10,043 nucleotides of DNA from positions 1 to 10,043 of the forward strand of contig CAKTFL010000044.1 of NCBI GenBank assembly GCA_934555855.1, read 5' to 3'. Below, in pieces: positions 7,641 to 10,043 of this stretch. The stretch is from an uncultured Sphingomonas sp. Its GTDB lineage: Bacteria > Pseudomonadota > Alphaproteobacteria > Sphingomonadales > Sphingomonadaceae. Numbering within the stretch: position 1 is the stretch's first letter; every line of letters starts with the position of its first letter. The position numbers and the translations under genes are program-made. Under the pieces are notes generated by a model. It had not been told where the DNA came from. It did no database searches and saw only the letters and a list, made by a program, of their open reading frames with translations.

Positions 7641-8038
7641 GCACGCCGTTGTACGACGAGAATGGCGACGGCGACAAAGCGAATGATGGCGACCTGTGGC
7701 ACAGCCACGGGGTGGTGCTGGTGCGGGACGAAACCTGCGGCAAGGGCGCGCTCAAGATCCGCGACATTCCCGAAGGCACGAAGCCGACGCTGCCAAAGAC
7801 CTGGCCGGGCCTGCCAATCCTGATCGACAGCCCAAGCTACAAGCCGGTCTTCGCCGGTCCGAAGGTGTCGGTGCGGGTGCCTGCCGCGACGCTCGGCAAC
7901 ACCGCCAGCGTAAAGATCGACAGCGTCACCGCCGGGCTACGGATCAACGCCTCCGTCCACGCGCCGCTCGTCTGCGTCGCCGACGTGTTCGACGTCGCGA
8001 GCGGCGACCTAAGCCTGCCGGGCCGCGTGATGAAGTAG
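7622..8038 (+). pseudogene. 5'-truncated unrecognised protein, C-terminal 130-odd residues
   Basis: The frame opens right after a TGA at 7619-7621, has no ATG start, and reads 'AGIGTPLYDENGDGDKANDG' followed by 'DLWHSHGVVLVRDETCGKGA'. It then runs through 'LPKTWPGLPILIDSPSYKP' and 'VFAGPKVSVRVPAATLG' to 'GDLSLPGRVMK' and a TAG at 8036-8038. The sequence looks like genuine protein: an Asp/Asn/Gly acidic loop of EF-hand-like composition, a WHSH pair that could bind metal or haem, and a beta-rich C-terminal half. I do not recognise the family. It reads as the 3' part of a larger, possibly exported protein. Its 5' end is lost at the point where the regulator remnant on the other strand also breaks (about 7625-7640). 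A TTG at 7649 is the only nearby alternative start and has no visible ribosome-binding site. Confidence 0.55.
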
Positions 8039-8099
8039 CGGCACGCCCGCGCCGGTCCCCAGCACATGGAAGGAACAGATCATAAGCGGTATCGATCCT

Positions 8100-8354
8100 T
8101 TGAATCTCATCACCCCGACGCTGGAAGCGGAGTTCGAACTTGCCGTGCAGCTGGCGCGACTGGCGGTGAAGATGACGCAGCCCTCCGCCGAGACGCGCAC
8201 GCGACTGCGGACCGCTTATGAGCAGGACACGGCACAGCTGATCGCGGCGAGCCAGGTCGCGGCGATCCATTTCCAGACGATCGCGGCCGCCAACGATTAC
8301 CGGCGCGCGGCGGGGGATGAAAGATCGCTTCTTGGTCGAGCTGAGCGCGGCTAA
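8100..8354 (+). CDS. Small helical hypothetical protein (start uncertain)
   Basis: About 84 codons from a TTG at 8100 to the TAA at 8352-8354. The product begins 'LITPTLEAEFELAVQLARLA' and continues 'YEQDTAQLIAASQVAAIHFQ', ending in a short charged tail. The amphipathic helical pattern and third-position GC look coding, and the opposite strand gives Arg/Ser-rich nonsense. I do not recognise it. A good purine tract (GGAAGGA, 8068-8074) lies about 25 nt upstream of the TTG, too far for that start. In frame between them only ATA/ATC codons are available, and an ATG at 8066 is out of frame. The gene may therefore have lost its start to a small mutation. It follows a truncated gene in an eroded region, so it may itself be a remnant. 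No signal peptide or membrane segment is visible. Confidence 0.4.
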   Translation: MNLITPTLEAEFELAVQLARLAVKMTQPSAETRTRLRTAYEQDTAQLIAASQVAAIHFQTIAAANDYRRAAGDERSLLGRAERG

Positions 8355-8416
8355 GCCGCCGGGCGGGTTCGGATGCGCCGGATATTACTGGTGCTTGAAG
8401 CCCGAAGTCCAACCGC

Positions 8417-8962
8417 TCACCCCATCGCGAGCAGATAGCGGGCCTCCTGATCGCCCGTTTCGAAGCATGATGAACCGGCAAGGCGGTAACGGAGGCAGTC
8501 TCCGGGAACCAGTTCATGACGCTCGTCTCCGATCGTCAGGAACAGGCTGCCTGAAAGGAGCAGGAGATGATGCTCCAGGTCCGGCAAGGCCTCGCGCTCA
8601 TACGCAATCCGCTGGTGGGGGCTGATCGTGCCTTCGATAATTTCCATCCGCAATCGCTGACTCGGCGGCGACACGTTGCGCCGGATGAAGCCGTGGTCGG
8701 GATCCACCCACACGCTTTGCTGGTCCCGGCGAACAAGCGCCGGGAACTCGGCCTCCAGCGGGGCCAGGAGCTGCGAGATGGGCAATGCAAAGACGATGGC
8801 GAGGCGCCCCAGCGTTTCGGCCGTCGGGCTCACCTCCCCGTTCTCTATCCGCGACAATGTCGCCCGGCTGATGCCGCTCCTGCCCGCCACATCCTGCAAC
8901 GTCAGGTCCCGTGCCAAACGGATGGAGCGGACGTGTTCCGCCAGGGCTTGACCTCTTTCCAT
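8417..8962 (-). CDS. XRE-family transcriptional regulator with C-terminal cupin domain
   Basis: A 181-residue cytoplasmic regulator. Residues 7-62 are a HTH_3/Cro-C1 helix-turn-helix: 'LAEHVRSIRLARDLTLQDVA' leads to the turn and recognition helix 'GRSGISRATLSRIENGEVSP' and then 'TAETLGRLAIVFALPISQLL'. Residues 105-178 form a small cupin barrel, 'IAYEREALPDLEHHLLLLSG' followed by '.LFLTIGDERHELVPGDCLRY', the ligand-sensing fold of XRE-cupin proteins, which sense small metabolites. The ATG complement is at 8960-8962; an AAGGAAG tract sits 12 nt upstream, slightly far. The gene is divergent from the phosphoesterase-GNAT operon with 48 bp between starts. XRE-cupin regulators commonly control an adjacent divergent enzyme gene, and GNAT partners are frequent, which fits here. 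Autoregulation is likely because a palindrome covers its start codon. Confidence 0.94.
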   Translation of the reverse strand: MERGQALAEHVRSIRLARDLTLQDVAGRSGISRATLSRIENGEVSPTAETLGRLAIVFALPISQLLAPLEAEFPALVRRDQQSVWVDPDHGFIRRNVSPPSQRLRMEIIEGTISPHQRIAYEREALPDLEHHLLLLSGSLFLTIGDERHELVPGDCLRYRLAGSSCFETGDQEARYLLAMG

Positions 8963-8976
8963 ATATGGGAATATCT
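8948..8976 (+). promoter_or_regulatory. Candidate sigma-70 promoter for the phosphoesterase-GNAT operon, with operator in the spacer
   Basis: TTGACC (8948-8953) and ATATCT (8971-8976) are separated by exactly 17 bp, putting a start near 8983 and a leader of about 28 nt. The spacer contains the perfect palindrome CCATATATGG (8959-8968), with further TTCC/GGAA half-sites beside it (GGAATATCTTCC, 8968-8979). A protein bound there would block RNA polymerase. It would also cover the ATG of the divergent XRE-cupin gene, its most likely ligand. Confidence 0.5.
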
Positions 8977-8991
8977 TCCTTTTCCGGACGT

Positions 8992-9020
8992 TGGTTAGAC
9001 TAGAAGCGGGATGGGCTCAA
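8992..9020 (-). promoter_or_regulatory. Weak candidate promoter for the XRE-cupin gene
   Basis: On the minus strand TTGAGC (complement of 9015-9020) and TAACCA (complement of 8992-8997) are 17 bp apart. The -10 match is poor. If real, this promoter overlaps the start of the phosphoesterase gene, and the palindrome at 8959-8968 would lie downstream of its start point. Confidence 0.25.
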
Positions 9021-9739
9021 TGCGGGTAGCGGTGATTTCCGACATTCACGGCAATCTTCCCGCATTGGAGGCGGTCGCCGCGCACCTTCGTGCAGAGCGC
9101 TTCGATGCCGTCGTCAATCTCGGCGACAACGTGTCCGGCCCCCTGTTTCCGCGAGAAACGGCGCAATTGCTGATGGCGGAAGACTGGATCCACCTGGCAG
9201 GCAATCATGAGCGCCAGCTCCTTGAGCTTGGGCCCGCGTCCGTTCCTTCGGACATTTACGCGCACAGCCAGCTGGATGCCGAACAGTTGGACTGGATCGC
9301 CACATTGCCGCACACCCGCAGCATCGAGGGCGGCATTCTCCTCTGCCATGGCACCCCCAGCAGTGACGTCACACCGCTTCTCGAACATGGCGACAGGCTG
9401 GCCTCGGTCGATCAGATCACTACGCGCCTGGGCGACACCGACGCCGCGCTCATTCTATGCGGACACAGCCACGTCCCCCGGTCGGTACGCATTGCCGGGC
9501 GGCTGATCGTCAATCCCGGCAGCGTCGGCTTGCCTGCGTATGATGACGATCGTCCCTTCCCGCACATCATCCAGACAGGTTCACCCGATGCGCGCTATGC
9601 GATTGTCGAATTCAGGTCCGGCGCTTGGAGCGCGAGCCTGATCAGCGTTCCTTATCCTGTCGAACAAGCCGCCGCAGCTGCTGAAATGCGCGGCCGCCTC
9701 GATTGGGCGGCCGGGCTGCGAACGGGATTCATGTCATGA
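9011..9739 (+). CDS. YfcE-type calcineurin-like metallophosphoesterase
   Basis: A 242-residue cytoplasmic phosphoesterase of the Metallophos_2/YfcE group, which hydrolyses phosphodiesters or phosphomonoesters with two metal ions. The motifs are complete and in order: 'ISDIHGN' (Asp11, His13), 'NLGDNVSGP' (Asp39), 'LAGNHERQ' (Asn65, His66), 'LCHGTP' (His113) and 'CGHSHVP' (His152, His154), followed by the family's 'NPGSVGLPAYDDD'. Two starts are possible, ATG 9011 and ATG 9020; the second leaves 'MRVAVISDIHGN', the usual family N-terminus, and has GGG(A/T) purines upstream, so either may be used. The stop overlaps the start of the next gene by ATGA, so the two are translationally coupled. A palindromic operator candidate in its promoter suggests control by the divergent XRE-cupin protein. 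The natural substrate is unknown. Confidence 0.93.
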   Translation: MGSMRVAVISDIHGNLPALEAVAAHLRAERFDAVVNLGDNVSGPLFPRETAQLLMAEDWIHLAGNHERQLLELGPASVPSDIYAHSQLDAEQLDWIATLPHTRSIEGGILLCHGTPSSDVTPLLEHGDRLASVDQITTRLGDTDAALILCGHSHVPRSVRIAGRLIVNPGSVGLPAYDDDRPFPHIIQTGSPDARYAIVEFRSGAWSASLISVPYPVEQAAAAAEMRGRLDWAAGLRTGFMS

Positions 9740-10043
9740 CGGCGTCCACCAGCGGGTCACCCGGCACGTTGGATACCGACCGACCCGGAACATCGGGACG
9801 AATGCGGTTCGAGGTTTGCGAGGACGATCTCACGGGTGAGCCGACCCGATGGCTTCTGGCCCATCACCTGGCCGGTATGCATGCCGCCTCCCCGCCGGGA
9901 ACGGTCTTCGCCCTCGACTTGTCGGGATTGCAAGTCCCGGAAGTGACGGTCTGGACGGCATGGCGCGACGGGCAGATTGCGGCGGTCGGCGCATTGAAGA
10001 TGCTTTCCAGCGATGCCGCCGAATTGAAGTCGATGCGGACCAG
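9736..10043 (+). CDS. GNAT-family N-acetyltransferase, N-terminal part (3' end outside window)
   Basis: The visible 102 codons begin at an ATG sharing ATGA with the phosphoesterase stop. After 22 Thr/Ser/Gly/Pro-rich residues comes a second in-frame ATG (9802) that opens 'MRFEVCEDDLTGEPTRWLLA', where this family usually starts. Then follow 'LAGMHAASPPGTVFALDLSG', 'TVWTAWRDGQIAAVGALKML' and '.AELKSMRT'. In this GNAT subgroup the pattern 'HL..MHA.SPP.S..ALDL..L..P.VT.W.AW' is followed by 'GALK.L.....E.KSMR', and the acetyl-CoA loop lies just after, beyond the window edge. The 5' extension may be untranslated or specific to this strain. The gene is the second of a two-gene operon under the XRE-cupin regulator. 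The acetylated substrate is unknown. Confidence 0.88.
   Translation, partial: MTASTSGSPGTLDTDRPGTSGRMRFEVCEDDLTGEPTRWLLAHHLAGMHAASPPGTVFALDLSGLQVPEVTVWTAWRDGQIAAVGALKMLSSDAAELKSMRT

Noticed and set aside
8009..8200. Minus-strand frame with a hydrophobic stretch 'IPLMICSFHVLGTGAGVPLL' resembling a membrane segment
   Set aside because: The rest of the frame is Ser/Ala/Arg-rich, it has no ribosome-binding site, and it spans the boundary of two plus-strand reading frames that look more like protein.
1..10043. CRISPR arrays, tRNA or rRNA genes, insertion sequences, riboswitches
   Set aside because: No regularly spaced repeats, cloverleaf-like segments, transposase frames or long terminal inverted repeats were found on reading both strands.

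Overview
The window is GC-rich, compact DNA of the kind found in Sphingomonadaceae (Sphingomonas, Novosphingobium and relatives). This rests on two large TonB-dependent outer-membrane receptors, a secreted S1/P1-type nuclease, the 'DLVVTG' TonB-box style, strong G/C preference at third codon positions and GC-rich hairpin terminators without U-tracts. The genus is an inference.

Layout, left to right. (1) 2-1954 (+): the C-terminal part of a TonB-dependent receptor that enters from the left edge, then a GC hairpin terminator. (2) 2016-2564 (+): a complete GNAT N-acetyltransferase. (3) 2565-3133: a decayed stretch. On the minus strand lies the C-terminal end of an M19 (renal/membrane) dipeptidase (2613-2760). 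Directly abutting it on the plus strand lies an internal piece of an AgaS-type SIS-domain sugar isomerase/deaminase (2762-about 2875). Both lack their 5' parts, and the breakpoint is the same. (4) 3134-6439 (-): a 1101-residue Oar-like TonB-dependent receptor with an N-terminal carboxypeptidase-regulatory-like domain, followed by a hairpin terminator. (5) 6440-6572: a divergent promoter region with an 18-bp dyad framed by two TGACACGG repeats. (6) 6573-7367 (+): an exported S1/P1 nuclease with all nine expected zinc ligands. (7) 7353-8038: a second head-to-head pair of 5'-truncated genes. One is the C-terminus of a putative MarR-like regulator with a Cys/His-rich tail (minus strand); the other is the C-terminus of an unrecognised protein (plus strand). 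(8) 8100-8354 (+): a small helical hypothetical protein with a doubtful start. (9) 8417-8962 (-): an XRE-cupin transcriptional regulator. It is divergent from (10) 9011-9739 (+), a YfcE-type metallophosphoesterase, whose stop overlaps by ATGA with (11) 9736-end (+), a second GNAT acetyltransferase cut by the right edge.

How they may work together. The nuclease and the large receptor share a divergent promoter region with a plausible operator, which suggests co-regulated nutrient scavenging (degradation outside the cytoplasm plus outer-membrane uptake). The XRE-cupin protein is placed to control the phosphoesterase-GNAT operon: a 10-bp palindrome sits between the -35 and -10 of the operon's best candidate promoter and covers the regulator's own start codon. 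The most unusual feature is that the receptor-nuclease block is flanked on both sides by the same kind of scar, two divergent genes that have both lost their 5' ends at one point. No CRISPR array, tRNA, rRNA or recognisable transposase was seen.
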